Assembly: GCA_001789205.1 (NCBI GenBank)
Contig: MFYT01000024.1
Location: forward strand, 1 to 13,630
DNA: 13,630 nucleotides
From: Candidatus Raymondbacteria bacterium RIFOXYA2_FULL_49_16
GTDB taxonomy: Bacteria; Fibrobacterota; OXYB2-FULL-49-7; XYB2-FULL-49-35
Direction: 5' to 3'
Shown: positions 13,576 through 13,630 of the stretch, piece after piece
Numbering within the stretch: position 1 is the stretch's first letter
Layout of the letters: every line of letters starts with the position of its first letter
Program-made: the position numbers and the translations under genes
Notes under the pieces: model-generated
Told to the model about the DNA's origin: nothing
What the model saw: only the letters and a program-made list of their open reading frames with translations
Database searches by the model: none

Positions 13576-13604
13576 TTGACAAGAGGCGAGACGTATATTA
13601 TATT
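13576..13604 (+). promoter_or_regulatory. Strong sigma-70-type promoter reading out of the window
   Basis: A perfect TTGACA (13576-13581) and TATATT (13599-13604) are separated by exactly 17 bases, with a predicted start near 13611. It lies just after the wrecked toxin and overlaps the end of its displaced frame. Promoters this close to consensus often drive stable RNA or highly expressed operons, but the downstream gene is outside the window. Confidence 0.65.
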
Positions 13605-13630
13605 CTAGTCTGGGCAGGGCAAAATCTACC

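Noticed and set aside
13605-13630. Start of a tRNA or rRNA after the strong right-edge promoter
   Set aside because: Only about 20 bases lie past the predicted start, and they show no tRNA acceptor or D-arm pattern.
1-13630. CRISPR array, insertion sequence or attachment-site duplications
   Set aside because: No regularly spaced repeats, transposase motifs or long terminal repeats were seen. The only direct repeats found are the short ones listed.

Overview
This window looks like ordinary chromosome from a Gram-negative-type bacterium. Genes are moderately GC-rich and packed into short operons, often with overlapping stop and start codons, and are separated by short, very AT-rich promoter gaps. 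Peptidoglycan synthesis (MurB), c-di-GMP signalling, SMC-ScpAB chromosome condensation and MutS repair fit a free-living bacterium. I cannot assign a phylum from the sequence; Fibrobacterota/Chitinivibrionia-like or Desulfobacterota-like lineages are guesses. No phage, insertion sequence, CRISPR array, rRNA or tRNA is visible.

Layout. (A) 1-2113, + strand: the 3' part of murB, a family 2 glycosyltransferase and an unassigned helical protein, translationally coupled through 8-nt and 4-nt overlaps. (B) 2114-2490: the only gene-poor gap longer than 300 bases. It holds a weak terminator-like hairpin and, on the - strand, the wreck of a Phd/YefM-RelE type toxin-antitoxin (TA) module. The antitoxin has a one-base frameshift near its start, and only a short C-terminal piece of the toxin remains. 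(C) 2491-4485, - strand: a large probable exported TPR protein whose second half looks like a beta-propeller with two EF-hand-like calcium loops. (D) 4528-7071, + strand: a membrane PAS-GGDEF diguanylate cyclase followed by a phosphoglucosamine/phosphomannomutase. (E) 6998-8440, - strand: a polytopic GT-C type membrane protein whose 3' end overlaps the mutase antisense. (F) 8534-13274, + strand: a STAS-domain protein, scpA, scpB and mutS, tightly packed. (G) 13275-13630: a HigB/RelE-like toxin gene truncated at its C-terminus, with an unusually legible promoter/operator, then a near-consensus sigma-70-type promoter reading out of the window.

Functionally the window mixes envelope sugar metabolism (MurB, glycosyltransferase, hexose mutase, GT-C protein) with chromosome maintenance (ScpAB, MutS) and signalling (diguanylate cyclase, STAS). 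No clearly new defence or biosynthetic system is present. The most interesting content is the two independent TA relics at either end of the core genes, the toxin promoter whose spacer is exactly filled by a palindrome, the TPR-propeller protein, and the apparent coupling of a SpoIIAA-like STAS protein to the condensin kleisin ScpA.
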